Source of the DNA: Ciceribacter ferrooxidans
GTDB lineage: Bacteria > Pseudomonadota > Alphaproteobacteria > Rhizobiales > Rhizobiaceae
Length of the DNA: 64,000 bases
Direction: 5' to 3'
Assembly (NCBI RefSeq): GCF_004137355.1
Contig: NZ_SDVB01000253.1
Span: 372,001 to 436,000 of the forward strand
Shown here: one piece after another, positions 27,452 to 35,858 of the stretch
Numbering within the stretch: the first letter of the stretch is position 1
Layout: each line of letters begins with the position of its first letter
Notes under the pieces: model-generated
Seen by the model: only the letters and a program-made list of their open reading frames with translations
Database searches by the model: none
What the model was told of the DNA's origin: nothing
Position numbers and translations under genes: made by a program

Positions 27452-27976
27452 TTACCGTTCCGCCTTGCGACGCTCGGAAACCGGCTGGTAAGCGAGCTTC
27501 GCGTGGTAGCTGCAGTAGGGCGAGGAATCGAGAGACTCGCAGCCGCAGAAATGGAATTCGTCGCTCATCGGATCGCCGATCGGCCACTTGCAGGTACGCT
27601 CCGTGAGTTCCGTCAAGCCGAGGCGGCGGGAAATCGGAATCACGACATTCGAGGAAGTTACGGCGCGGACCGCTTCGACGACGTCAGTCTGGCCCTCTTC
27701 CTTGAGCATGGCACCGCCTGCCGGACGGGCGTTGGCGCGCGTGGGGATGCGCGCAGCAAAGCCAGACGGGCGAGGAGCCGGTGCCGGACGTTTCGGTGTG
27801 CGCGCCGGTGCCGTGCCGCCGCCCGACTTCGCGCGTCCAGGCAAGTTCAGACGATGGACCTTGCCGATCACCGCATTCCTGCTGACGCCGCCGAGCTGCG
27901 CGGCGATCTGGCTTGCGCTCAAGCCTTCGGCCCAAAGCCTCTTCAGTTTTTCGACGCGCTCATCTGTCCAATTCAT
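27452..27976 (-). CDS. gcrA: GcrA cell cycle regulator
   Basis: A 174-residue GcrA. The N-terminal DNA-binding domain is very conserved (MNWTDERVEKLKRLWAEG, SASQIAAQLGGVSRNAVIGK, VHRLNLPGR). A Pro/Ala/Arg linker (about 50-90) leads to the sigma70-binding C-terminal domain with Cys residues (TCKWPIGDP, FHFCGCESLDSSPYCSYH). In Caulobacter GcrA activates sigma70 promoters carrying CcrM-methylated GANTC sites. Six GANTC sites lie immediately upstream of this gene. Confidence 0.95.
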   Translation of the reverse strand: MNWTDERVEKLKRLWAEGLSASQIAAQLGGVSRNAVIGKVHRLNLPGRAKSGGGTAPARTPKRPAPAPRPSGFAARIPTRANARPAGGAMLKEEGQTDVVEAVRAVTSSNVVIPISRRLGLTELTERTCKWPIGDPMSDEFHFCGCESLDSSPYCSYHAKLAYQPVSERRKAER

Positions 27977-28009
27977 GCCATTATCTCCGCCGTCGCGATT
28001 TTGATGGCA

Positions 28010-28158
28010 GAATCCGTCACCGTTGCTTCGAACGAATCCGAAACAAGACTTCCTCGATACTTTCGGTGACTATTTCTGCCGCATGCAATCTTTTAATGTA
28101 AATTTAACCTAGTGTGGCGCTGACTCCGTGACAAGAGTCGGAAGAATCAACGGGAATC
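28010..28158. promoter_or_regulatory. Cluster of six GANTC (CcrM) sites upstream of gcrA
   Basis: GANTC occurs at 28010, 28034, 28122, 28135, 28144 and 28154 (first bases). By chance about 0.6 would be expected in 149 bp. CcrM methylates GANTC in Alphaproteobacteria, and GcrA and other cell-cycle promoters respond to its methylation state. Expression of gcrA, or of the divergent transcript towards argD, may therefore be timed by replication. Confidence 0.75.
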
Positions 28159-28263
28159 GATTTTCAAGTTTTCCCCAACTTGCTGGTCCGCGATGGCAGT
28201 GAGAAATCAAACCTGTGAAAGCCGTCCCGACATCACAAAAATCCTTTGCCTGTCGCAGTTTTG

Positions 28264-28330
28264 TTGACAGCGCAATGGGAAATGCCGATAGTGCCAGCCG
28301 CCGCCGAAAGGCGGCATTTTTGATTTTTTC
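28264..28330 (+). terminator. GNRA-loop terminator in the argD leader; possible small RNA or attenuator
   Basis: GCCGCC-GAAA-GGCGGC (28300-28315) followed by ATTTTTTGATTTTTTC is a strong + strand intrinsic terminator, 70 bp before argD. No gene on this strand lies upstream, so it must end an unannotated transcript from the 28.1-28.3 kb stretch or attenuate argD. A promoter-like TTGACA (28264-28269), N17, GATAGT (28287-28292) lies just before the hairpin; TTGACA recurs at about 28364. An inverted repeat CAAGTT-N6-AACTTG lies near 28165-28182. Confidence 0.6.
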
Positions 28331-28399
28331 GGGGATTTTTCTCCGGGAAATCGGAAGATCGTTCTTGACATCTATCGGTTGCGAAGGAGCTGTTCCGCC

Positions 28400-29605
28400 A
28401 TGGCTGAAGCCACGCCGCTTTACGAAACCTACCTGCGCGCGCCTCTGCGTTTCGAGCGCGGCGAAGGGGTTTGGCTGATTGCGGAGAATGGTGAGCGATA
28501 TCTCGATTTCGCGGCCGGCGTTGCGGTGAATGCGCTCGGACATGCGCATCCGCATCTCGTCGAGGCGCTGAAGGCGCAGGCCGAAAAGGTCTGGCACCTG
28601 TCGAACCTCTATGAGGTGCCGGGTCAGGAGACGCTGGGTGAACGGCTGACGAAAGCGACCTTCGCGGACAAGGTGTTTTTCACCAATTCAGGCGCCGAGG
28701 CGCTGGAATGCGCGATCAAGACCGCGCGCCGCTATCATTTTTCGAAGGGGCACCCGGAGAAGTTCCACATCATTACCTTCGAGGGCGCCTTCCATGGCCG
28801 CACGCTGGCGACGATCGCGGCAGGAGGACAGGCGAAGTATCTCGAAGGTTTCGGCCCCAAGGCGCCGGGATTCGACCAGGTGCCGTTCGGCGACATCGAG
28901 GCGGTGAAGGCAGCGATCACCGATAATACGGCTGCGATCCTCATCGAACCGGTGCAGGGTGAAGGCGGCATTCGTACCGCGTCCAACGAGTTCCTGCGGG
29001 CACTTCGCCAGATTTGTGACGACAAGGGGCTTCTTTTGATCCTCGATGAAGTCCAGTCGGGCGTCGGTCGCACGGGGAAGCTCTTCGCGCATGAATGGGC
29101 AGGCATCACACCCGACATCATGGCCGTCGCAAAGGGTATCGGCGGCGGCTTTCCGCTCGGCGCCTGCCTTGCCACGGCGGATGCCGCGTCCGGCATGAAG
29201 GCTGGTACGCACGGCTCCACCTATGGCGGCAACCCTTTGGCGATGGCCGTCGGCAACGCCGTACTCGACGTCATTCTCGCCGATGGTTTTCTGGAGCATG
29301 TGCGAGACGTGGCGCTGGTCTTCCGGCAGGGCCTGGCGGCCCTCCATGACCGCTTTCCCGATGTCATTGAGGAGATCCGCGGCGAGGGCCTGATGCTCGG
29401 CATCAAGGCGAAGGTGCCGAATGCGGAATTGCTTCAGGCCATGCGTGCCGAGCACGTTCTCGGCGTCCCGGCCGGCGACAACGTCATTCGCCTGCTGCCG
29501 CCGCTCATCACGACGGCGGAGGAAGCGCGCGAGGGCCTCTCGCGGATCGAACGCGCGGCCGAACGGGTGCACCGCGCCCACGAAAAGCAGGCGGCGCAAG
29601 CCTAA
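28400..29605 (+). CDS. argD: ArgD acetylornithine aminotransferase
   Basis: A 401-residue class-III PLP aminotransferase. [62 protein letters not shown] (PLP Asp) and [15 protein letters not shown] (Schiff-base Lys) are intact. It converts N-acetylglutamate semialdehyde to N-acetylornithine in arginine synthesis and may act in lysine synthesis. The ATG at 28400 has AAGGAG 11 nt upstream. argF follows after 27 bp. Confidence 0.94.
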   Translation: MAEATPLYETYLRAPLRFERGEGVWLIAENGERYLDFAAGVAVNALGHAHPHLVEALKAQAEKVWHLSNLYEVPGQETLGERLTKATFADKVFFTNSGAEALECAIKTARRYHFSKGHPEKFHIITFEGAFHGRTLATIAAGGQAKYLEGFGPKAPGFDQVPFGDIEAVKAAITDNTAAILIEPVQGEGGIRTASNEFLRALRQICDDKGLLLILDEVQSGVGRTGKLFAHEWAGITPDIMAVAKGIGGGFPLGACLATADAASGMKAGTHGSTYGGNPLAMAVGNAVLDVILADGFLEHVRDVALVFRQGLAALHDRFPDVIEEIRGEGLMLGIKAKVPNAELLQAMRAEHVLGVPAGDNVIRLLPPLITTAEEAREGLSRIERAAERVHRAHEKQAAQA

Positions 29606-29632
29606 GCAGCAGAAGTTCAGACAGGTTTTCCC

Positions 29633-30550
29633 ATGGCATCTCCGAAGCATTTTCTCGACCTCTCGGCCGTCTCGTCCACCGAGTTGCGTACCATCATGGA
29701 TGACGCCCGCGTGCGAAAGCAGGCAACCAAAGCCGGAACGGCGGACAAGCCGCTCGCCGGCAAGATGCTTGCGATGATCTTCGAGAAGCCGTCCACCCGC
29801 ACGCGTGTGTCTTTCGACGTCGGCATGCGTCAGCTCGGGGGTGAGACCCTCTTCCTTTCCGGTACGGAAATGCAGCTCGGCCGTGCCGAAACGATCGGCG
29901 ACACCGCAAAGGTCCTTTCGCGCTACGTGGATGCGATCATGATCCGCACGACCGATCATTCGCGCCTCCTGGAAATGGCCGAGCACGCGACCGTTCCCGT
30001 CATCAACGCGCTGACCGACAGCACGCATCCCTGCCAGATCATGGCTGACATCATGACCTTCGAGGAGCATCGCGGTCCGGTGAAGGGCAAGACGCTCGCC
30101 TGGACCGGAGACGGCAACAATGTCCTGCATTCGCTCGTGGAGGGAGCCGCCCGCTTCGGCTACCGTATGAACATGGCCGTACCGCTCGGGTCCGAACCGG
30201 ACGACAAGTACCTCAACTGGGCGCGCGACAATGGCGGCGAAATCATGCTGTGCCATGAGGCCGAGCGCGCGGTTGAAGGTGCCGATGCAGTCATCACCGA
30301 CACCTGGGTTTCGATGAACCAGGAGCATAAGGCCAGGGGGCACAATGTCTTCCAGCCCTATCAGGTGAATGGCGCACTGATGGCGCACGCCAAGCCCGAT
30401 GCCCTGTTCATGCACTGCCTGCCCGCGCATCGCGGCGAAGAGGTCACCGACGAAGTGATCGACGGTCCTCAATCCGTCGTCTTCGACGAGGCGGAAAACC
30501 GGCTGCATGCACAGAAATCGATCCTCGCCTGGTGCCTTGGCGCGATCTGA
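29633..30550 (+). CDS. argF: ArgF ornithine carbamoyltransferase
   Basis: A 305-residue enzyme. The carbamoyl-phosphate motif [40 protein letters not shown] (catalytic H-P-x-Q), [12 protein letters not shown] (ornithine S-M-N loop) and [12 protein letters not shown] are intact. It forms citrulline from ornithine and carbamoyl phosphate in the cytoplasm. It is cotranscribed with argD. Confidence 0.95.
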   Translation: MASPKHFLDLSAVSSTELRTIMDDARVRKQATKAGTADKPLAGKMLAMIFEKPSTRTRVSFDVGMRQLGGETLFLSGTEMQLGRAETIGDTAKVLSRYVDAIMIRTTDHSRLLEMAEHATVPVINALTDSTHPCQIMADIMTFEEHRGPVKGKTLAWTGDGNNVLHSLVEGAARFGYRMNMAVPLGSEPDDKYLNWARDNGGEIMLCHEAERAVEGADAVITDTWVSMNQEHKARGHNVFQPYQVNGALMAHAKPDALFMHCLPAHRGEEVTDEVIDGPQSVVFDEAENRLHAQKSILAWCLGAI

Positions 30551-30672
30551 GGTGGTTTGCTCGGGTCTGCAGCGTCCGGCTTGATCTTCTCGCCTGGCGA
30601 CCCCATGTGAGCGGTAAATTCGGGATTTAAGCGTCCCGACAGTCAAGCGCCGTCGGCGCAAGGAGTACAATA

Positions 30673-31662
30673 ATGGCAGACAGGGCCTCTGAACTCGGCG
30701 AATTCGGTTTCGCCGGAGATGACCGCGTTGTTCCGTTTCAGGTGGAAGGTCTCGATGTGCGCGGCCGGGCCGTACAGCTCGGCCCTCTGGTCAACACAAT
30801 TCTCGCGCGGCACGAATATCCGGCGCCCGTCGCCCGTCTTCTGGCGGAGGCGATGGTCCTCACGGTTCTGATCGGCACGTCCTTGAAATTTCAGGGTAAA
30901 TTTACTGTTCAGACGAAGAGCAACGGGCCTGTGGACCTTCTGGTTGTCGACTTCTCGACGCCCGAAGACGTGCGCGCCTATGCCCGCTTCGACGAGGATG
31001 CGCTGGCAGCCGCGGTCGCAGACGGCAGGACATCACCCGAAGCTCTGCTCGGCGAGGGCATTCTTGCCTTCACCATCGACCAGGGCAACTTCATGCAGCC
31101 TTATCAGGGGATCGTGCCTCTCGACGGCACCTCGCTCGAGGAGATCGCCGGGGTTTACTTCCGTCAATCGGAACAGATTCCGACACGGGTCCGTCTTGGC
31201 GTCGCCGAGTTCTTCGATCGCGACGAGGAGGGACACCCGCGCCGCGGATGGCGGGCAGGAGGCCTGATGGCCCAATTCCTGCCCGAGGCGCCTGAGCGGA
31301 TGCGCCAGCCGGACCTGCATGGCGGCGACGGAGACGATGGCGAGTATGTCTTTTCGGAGGACGATGCCTGGTCGGAAGCGCAGGTGCTCGTCGACACCGT
31401 CGACGCCGACGAGCTGACCGATCCGCAGATCGGCATAGAGCGTCTCCTATTCCGCCTCTTTCACGAGCGGGGCGTGCGGGTTTACCAGCCGCAGCCGGTC
31501 TTCGACCGGTGCAGTTGCTCGCGGGAGAAGGTGAAGGGCGTCTTGAAGAGCTTTTCCGACGAGGAGATCGAGCAAAGCCAGGAAGACGGCGCAATCACCG
31601 TCACCTGCGAGTTCTGCTCGACCACCTACCGCTATGAAGCGGCCGAGGTTCGTGAAGGCTGA
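30673..31662 (+). CDS. hslO: Hsp33 redox-regulated chaperone
   Basis: A 329-residue Hsp33. The substrate-binding N-terminal domain has MVLTVLIGTSLKFQGKFTVQ and YQGIVPLDG; the C-terminal redox switch has CSCSREK and CEFCSTTYRY, the CxC...CxxC zinc site. Oxidation releases zinc and activates the chaperone holdase. An acidic insert before the zinc domain (GGDGDDGEYVFSEDDAW) is seen. A terminator follows. Confidence 0.94.
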   Translation: MADRASELGEFGFAGDDRVVPFQVEGLDVRGRAVQLGPLVNTILARHEYPAPVARLLAEAMVLTVLIGTSLKFQGKFTVQTKSNGPVDLLVVDFSTPEDVRAYARFDEDALAAAVADGRTSPEALLGEGILAFTIDQGNFMQPYQGIVPLDGTSLEEIAGVYFRQSEQIPTRVRLGVAEFFDRDEEGHPRRGWRAGGLMAQFLPEAPERMRQPDLHGGDGDDGEYVFSEDDAWSEAQVLVDTVDADELTDPQIGIERLLFRLFHERGVRVYQPQPVFDRCSCSREKVKGVLKSFSDEEIEQSQEDGAITVTCEFCSTTYRYEAAEVREG

Positions 31663-31670
31663 AATTGAAG

Positions 31671-31702
31671 GCGCCGCCGTCCAGGCGGGCGGCGCAGTTT
31701 TT
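31671..31702 (+). terminator. Intrinsic terminator after hslO
   Basis: GCGCCGCC (31671-31678) pairs with GGCGGCGC (31688-31695), followed by AGTTTTTC. It ends 9 bp after the hslO stop begins the convergent gap with apaG. Confidence 0.85.
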
Positions 31703-31733
31703 CATTGCGGTCGGGTGCTGGATTCATCGGGTC

Positions 31734-32126
31734 TCAGTTGAGGACTCGCAGCATGCCCGGCGCGTCCAGCGAGAAGGCCGGGATCGCCACCTCGAAGAGG
31801 TCGCCTTCATCGGTCTCCATCTGGTAATGGCCGAACATGACGCCCGAAGGCGTGTCCAGAGGGCAGCCCGAGGAATATTCGTAGGTGTCGCCGGGCCTCA
31901 GCTGCGGCTGTTCGCCGACAACGCCCGGGCCGGTGACCTCATCGACCTGGCCATTCTGGTCGGTAATGTGCCAATAGCGGTTCACCAGTCGAACCGACCT
32001 GTCCGAGTGATTGGTGATCGCCACCCGATATCCCCAGACGTATCGTCCGTCATCCGGGTCGGACTGCTCCTCCAGATAGTAAGGCTCGACACTGACTTCG
32101 ATATCCTGCGTCAGGGCTCGATACAT
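31734..32126 (-). CDS. apaG: ApaG (CorD) family protein
   Basis: A 130-residue Apa[29 protein letters not shown] and [23 protein letters not shown], then GVMFGHYQM, are family blocks of this fibronectin-III-like fold. The family has been linked to Co2+ and Mg2+ efflux (corD) and to Ap4A levels, but the biochemical activity is not firmly known. It is convergent with hslO and upstream of metZ on the same strand. Confidence 0.93.
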   Translation of the reverse strand: MYRALTQDIEVSVEPYYLEEQSDPDDGRYVWGYRVAITNHSDRSVRLVNRYWHITDQNGQVDEVTGPGVVGEQPQLRPGDTYEYSSGCPLDTPSGVMFGHYQMETDEGDLFEVAIPAFSLDAPGMLRVLN

Positions 32127-32327
32127 AGGGTTGACCTTCTTTATGCCTTGCTAACCATATCTATCAGCTCGCCGCACGGGTCAAGGAATGCGGACGTTCC
32201 GAGCAAGCAAAGTGTCGCGACTTCGTAAAATTGGTCCTAACGACGACCAGTGGTTTTGCCGCTCGCTCTGCTGATGGGTTTGTCCGGCGCTCGCAAGGGG
32301 CGCCGGACAGCAGGGGCGGGTTGTGAC

Positions 32328-33512
32328 TCAGGCCGGAACCTTGCGGAGTGCCTGTGCGAAGTCTTCCAGCAGGTCGTCGGTGTCCTCGATGCCACAGGAG
32401 AGCCGTACGGTGCCGCCCGAGATGCCGAGTTCGGCGCGGGCTTCGTCGGTCAGGTTCTTGTGCGTGGTCGTTGCCGGATGGGTAATCAGGCTCTTCGAGT
32501 CGCCGAGATTGTTCGAGATCTCGACAATCCTCAGTGCATTCTGCAAGGCGAAGGCGGCGGCCTTGCCGCCCTTCAGTTCGAAGGCGACCAGCGTCGAGCC
32601 GCCCGTCATCTGCTTGGCGATGATGTCTGCCTGCGGATGATCGGCGCGACCGGGATAGACGACGCGTGCGACCTGTCCCTGCTCGGCAAGGAAGTCGGCG
32701 ATCTTCGCGGCGCTCTGGGTCTGCTGACGCACACGCAGCGGCAGGGTCTCGACAGCCTTCAGAAGAGTCCAGGCGTTGAACGGAGACATGGCCGGGCCGG
32801 TGTGGCGGAAATAGTCCTGGAACTCCTCGTCGATCCACTCCTTGCTCGACAGCACGACGCCGCCGAGGCAGCGACCCTGGCCGTCGATATGCTTGGTCGC
32901 GGAATAGACAACGACATGCGCGCCGAGTTCGAGCGGCTTCTGGAAGAGGGGGGTCGCGAAGACGTTGTCGACCACCAGCTTGGCGCCGACTTGATTGGCG
33001 AGCCTGGCAACGCCGGCGATGTCGATTACTTCCAGTGTCGGGTTCGTCGGGCTTTCGAGGAACATCACCCTGGTGTTCGGACGGATCGCTTTTTCCCAGT
33101 TTTCCAGATGGCGCCCGTCGACCAGCGTACATTCGATGCCGTATTTCGGCGCGAGCGTCTCGACGACCCAGCGGCAGGAACCGAAAAGCGCGCGGGCCGC
33201 GACGATGTGATCGCCGGCTCTCAGCTGGCAGAGAATGGCCGCGGCGACGGCCGCCATGCCGGACGCGGTCGCCCGAGCCTCTTCCGCCCCTTCCAGCAGG
33301 CACATGCGTTTTTCGAACATGTCGTTCGTCGGGCTGCCGTAGCGGGCGTAGATGAATCCGTCGTCCTCACCCTTGAAGCGCGCTTCCGCCGCCTCGGAGG
33401 ACTCGTAGACGAAACCCTGCGTCATGAAGATCGCTTCCGAGGTCTCGCCGTACTGAGAGCGAAGGGTGCCTCCATGGACCAGTCGCGTTGCGGGACGCCA
33501 GTTCTTGCTCAT
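32328..33512 (-). CDS. metZ: O-succinylhomoserine sulfhydrylase
   Basis: A 394-residue Cys/Met-metabolism PLP enzyme. The pattern EGAEEARATASGMAAVAAA, VDNVFATPLFQKP, VVYSATKHIDGQGR (PLP Lys in SATKH) and TLLKAVETLPLRVRQQ is typical of MetZ. It makes homocysteine from O-succinylhomoserine and sulphide. The frame extends to 33533, but the ATG at 33512 gives the family length. A SAM-II riboswitch with terminator lies in its leader, so it should be switched off when S-adenosylmethionine is plentiful. A 9-bp hairpin (32281-32309) lies beyond the stop. Confidence 0.93.
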   Translation of the reverse strand: MSKNWRPATRLVHGGTLRSQYGETSEAIFMTQGFVYESSEAAEARFKGEDDGFIYARYGSPTNDMFEKRMCLLEGAEEARATASGMAAVAAAILCQLRAGDHIVAARALFGSCRWVVETLAPKYGIECTLVDGRHLENWEKAIRPNTRVMFLESPTNPTLEVIDIAGVARLANQVGAKLVVDNVFATPLFQKPLELGAHVVVYSATKHIDGQGRCLGGVVLSSKEWIDEEFQDYFRHTGPAMSPFNAWTLLKAVETLPLRVRQQTQSAAKIADFLAEQGQVARVVYPGRADHPQADIIAKQMTGGSTLVAFELKGGKAAAFALQNALRIVEISNNLGDSKSLITHPATTTHKNLTDEARAELGISGGTVRLSCGIEDTDDLLEDFAQALRKVPA

Positions 33513-33533
33513 GCCACTCAGCCTTTCAAACAC

Positions 33534-33564
33534 AAAAAAACCGGTCGCGATTTCGGACCGGTTT
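33534..33564 (-). terminator. Riboswitch-controlled intrinsic terminator in the metZ leader
   Basis: On the minus strand AAACCGGTC pairs with GACCGGTTT (9 bp, loop CGAAATCGC) and is followed by a run of seven T. It lies 22 nt before the metZ start and 16 nt after the SAM-II aptamer, the normal place for an expression platform. Confidence 0.92.
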
Positions 33565-33579
33565 CAAGCACCCGGTCTC

Positions 33580-33629
33580 TTTAGCCATTTGTTTAACGTG
33601 GCTGCAAGCCGACCGGCCAAATCACCACG
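33580..33629 (-). ncRNA. SAM-II riboswitch aptamer (metA motif)
   Basis: The minus strand reads CGTGGTGATTTG, then GGTCGGCTTGCAGCCACG, then TTAAACAAATGGCTAAA. This matches the SAM-II consensus, including GTGGTGATTTG, GCTTGCAGCCACGTTAAACA and the GCTAAA that forms the pseudoknot. A promoter TTGACG, N17, TATGGC lies directly upstream (about 33639-33667), so transcription would start a few bases before the aptamer. Confidence 0.96.
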
Positions 33630-33711
33630 GGATAAGCTTGCCATACGCCTATCCCGGGCTTGCGTCAATTCCTCGACTTTGGTTTTGTCGGGCCAAACGG
33701 GATGGGACAAG

Positions 33712-34809
33712 ATGACAAGGACCACGGGTATCCTGGCGGATCGCGCCATTGACGCGCTGTTCGGTGAAGGTCGGCTGAAAAGCGAGGCGCCCCTCGACGC
33801 CGACCAGGTGCAACCGGCAAGCCTGGACCTGCGCCTCGGTTCGAAGGCGATGCGCGTCCGCGCGAGCTTCATGCCCGGTCGCGAGCACAAGGTCGCCGAC
33901 AAGCTCGAACGCCTGACACTGCACGAGATCGATCTCGAGGACGGGGCTGTGCTGGAAACCGGCTGCGTCTACATCGTGCCGCTGATGGAAAGCCTCGACC
34001 TTCCGCAGGACATGTCCGCCTCGGCAAATCCGAAGAGCTCGACCGGACGGCTCGACATTTTCACCCGCGTGATGGTCGATCACGCCCAGGAGTTCGACAA
34101 GATCCCGGCCGGCTACCGTGGACCTCTCTATCTCGAGATCAGTCCGCGGACGTTCCCGGTCATCGTCCGGCGTGGATCACGCCTGTCGCAGATCAGGTTT
34201 CGCGTTGGCCATTCCTTGCTGAGCGACACCGAACTGCTCGATCTGCACCAGGCGGAGACGCTCGTTGCGAGCGAAATGCCGAACGTCTCGGGCGGTGGCA
34301 TTGCACTGTCGATCGATCTCAAGGGCAGTGGCCCGGACGGCCTGATCGGCTATCGTGGCAAGCATCATACCTCCGTCATCGACGTCGACCGCAAGGCGGC
34401 CCATGACGTGCTTGATTTCTGGGAACCGCTCTACAGCCGCGGACGCGACGAACTGATCCTCGATCCGGACGAGTTCTACATCCTCGTTTCGCGCGAGGCC
34501 GTCCACGTACCCCCGCTCTTTGCCGCAGAGATGACGCCCTACGATCCGCTGGTCGGCGAATTCCGCGTGCACTATGCAGGTTTCTTCGATCCCGGTTTCG
34601 GCCATGCCAGTGCTGGCGGCGCCGGCAGCCGCGCCGTCCTTGAGGTTCGTAGCCATGAGGTGCCTTTCATCCTCGAACACGGGCAGGTGATCGGGCGTCT
34701 CGTCTACGAACACATGCAGGAGCGCCCGGCAGGCCTTTACGGCACCGGCCTCGGCTCCAGCTACCAGGCGCAGGGACTAAAGCTGTCCAAGCATTTCCGC
34801 GTTGGCTGA
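33712..34809 (+). CDS. dcd: 2'-deoxycytidine 5'-triphosphate deaminase, tandem-domain form
   Basis: A 365-residue protein about twice the size of E. coli Dcd. The first half has VQPASLDLRLGSKAMRVRA, NPKSSTGRLDIFTRVM (catalytic region) and ISPRTFPVIVRRGSRLSQIRF; the second repeats the fold with VIDVDRKAAHDVLDFW, AEMTPYDPLVGEFRVHYAGFFDPGFG and EVRSHEVPFILEHGQVIGRLVYE. Long Dcd proteins of this kind are common in Alphaproteobacteria and supply dUTP for thymidylate synthesis. The start has GATGGGAC upstream. It converges with the channel gene and their ends overlap by 33 bp. Confidence 0.88.
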   Translation: MTRTTGILADRAIDALFGEGRLKSEAPLDADQVQPASLDLRLGSKAMRVRASFMPGREHKVADKLERLTLHEIDLEDGAVLETGCVYIVPLMESLDLPQDMSASANPKSSTGRLDIFTRVMVDHAQEFDKIPAGYRGPLYLEISPRTFPVIVRRGSRLSQIRFRVGHSLLSDTELLDLHQAETLVASEMPNVSGGGIALSIDLKGSGPDGLIGYRGKHHTSVIDVDRKAAHDVLDFWEPLYSRGRDELILDPDEFYILVSREAVHVPPLFAAEMTPYDPLVGEFRVHYAGFFDPGFGHASAGGAGSRAVLEVRSHEVPFILEHGQVIGRLVYEHMQERPAGLYGTGLGSSYQAQGLKLSKHFRVG

Positions 34810-35586
34810 GGCGCGCCGCAAAGCCGCGACTTCGCTGCGCAGTTCTCTCAACTCCGCAAGGATGAGATTCTGGCTGTCCTTGAGGTCTTCCTGGTCTCCC
34901 GTGCTCGGAATCTCATGCTCGGCCTGCATGGACGAGACGATGATCCCGATGAAGAGATTGAGGACCGTGAACGACGTCGCGACGATGAACGGGATGAAGA
35001 AAACCCAGGCGAGTGGGTGAAGCGTCATCACCGGACGCACTACGTCGCCGGTCCAGCCTTCGAGCGTCATGACCTGGAAAAGCGTGAAGGCGGACTTGCC
35101 GATATTGCCGAAGAGTTCCGGAAAGTCCGCGGCAAAGAGCTTGGTCGCGGCGACCGAGGAGACGTAGAAGACAAGGCCCAGCAGGAGGAAGATCGAGCCC
35201 ATGCCGGGGAGCGCAGAGAAGAGCCCGCCGACCACCCGCCGCATGGAAGGCACGACGGATATCAGCCGGAAGAGCCGCAGGACGCGCATTGCCCGAAGGA
35301 TCGAGACCGTTTCCGTGGCCGGCACGATCGAGACGGCGATCACGAGAAGATCGAAAACCCGCCAGGGGTCGTGAAAGAAGCGACTTCGATAGACCATGAG
35401 TCTCGCCACGATCTCCAGGACGAAGATCGCAAGAAGCGTGTGATCCATCGCGTAGAGCAGGGATCCGTAGCGAGCCCACAGGACGGGGGAAGTCTCAAGT
35501 CCCAGTGTGACGGCATTCAGTAGGATGAGAGCGGTGATGGCCGTTTCGAAGCGGTTGGATTCGAGAAGGCGACGGAGCAAGGGCAT
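34777..35586 (-). CDS. Voltage-gated cation channel (BacNav-like, Ion_trans)
   Basis: A 269-residue six-helix channel subunit. S1 starts FETAITALILLNAVTLGLE; the S4 voltage sensor ILRAMRVLRLFRLISVVPSMRRVV has Arg every third residue; the pore loop FQVMTLEGWTGDVV carries a selectivity filter close to the TLESW of NaChBac; S6 is FIVATSFTVLNLFIGIIV; a coiled-coil tail (LAELRELRSEVAALRRA) would assemble tetramers. Sodium is the likely permeant ion, but Gly replaces the filter Ser. The ATG at 35586 precedes the conserved start; 35622 is an alternative with GGAG upstream. Confidence 0.85.
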   Translation of the reverse strand: MPLLRRLLESNRFETAITALILLNAVTLGLETSPVLWARYGSLLYAMDHTLLAIFVLEIVARLMVYRSRFFHDPWRVFDLLVIAVSIVPATETVSILRAMRVLRLFRLISVVPSMRRVVGGLFSALPGMGSIFLLLGLVFYVSSVAATKLFAADFPELFGNIGKSAFTLFQVMTLEGWTGDVVRPVMTLHPLAWVFFIPFIVATSFTVLNLFIGIIVSSMQAEHEIPSTGDQEDLKDSQNLILAELRELRSEVAALRRASANAEMLGQL

Positions 35587-35734
35587 AGTGGCAATCCGGA
35601 TGTCTGGCAGTCGTCGCCACATTGCTCCGGGAAAGTAAAAACTTGGTGGCTTTGGCGCGCGTCTTGCAAAGCGTCGCCGCGCCGGCTCTTCACACTTGAC
35701 AGACCGGGGGAACTGTTGGATTTGTGCCCCTGTC

Positions 35735-35808
35735 GCGGGTGTAGCTCAATGGTAGAGCAGCAGCTTCCCAAGCTGAATACGAGGGTTCGATTCCCTTCAC
35801 CCGCTCCA
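35735..35808 (+). tRNA. tRNA-Gly (anticodon CCC), prophage integration site
   Basis: GCGGGTG pairs with CACCCGC; D arm GCTC-AATGGTA-GAGC; anticodon loop TTCCCAA gives CCC; T arm GAGGG-TTCGATT-CCCTT; CCA is encoded. The integrase gene begins its 3' end 51 bp beyond the tRNA, pointing to the tRNA 3' half as the attachment site. Confidence 0.96.
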
Positions 35809-35858
35809 GCAACTTCAAGTACTTGCATTTTCGGCGTGTCACTCGTGTCAGTTCCGTG
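35770..35858. other. Probable attL: tRNA-Gly 3' half plus spacer
   Basis: Tyrosine integrases next to tRNA genes usually recombine within the 3' half of the tRNA. The 50 bp between the tRNA and int carry short direct repeats CGTGTCAC (about 35834-35865), possible arm or core sites. The matching attR must lie to the right of the window and was not seen. Confidence 0.55.

Noticed and set aside
28688-30670. 660-codon open frame on the minus strand
   Set aside because: Antisense to argD and argF, both with intact catalytic motifs.
32281-32309. Hairpin TGTCCGGCG/CGCCGGACA after metZ as a terminator
   Set aside because: No T-run on either strand, so it was noted only as a hairpin.
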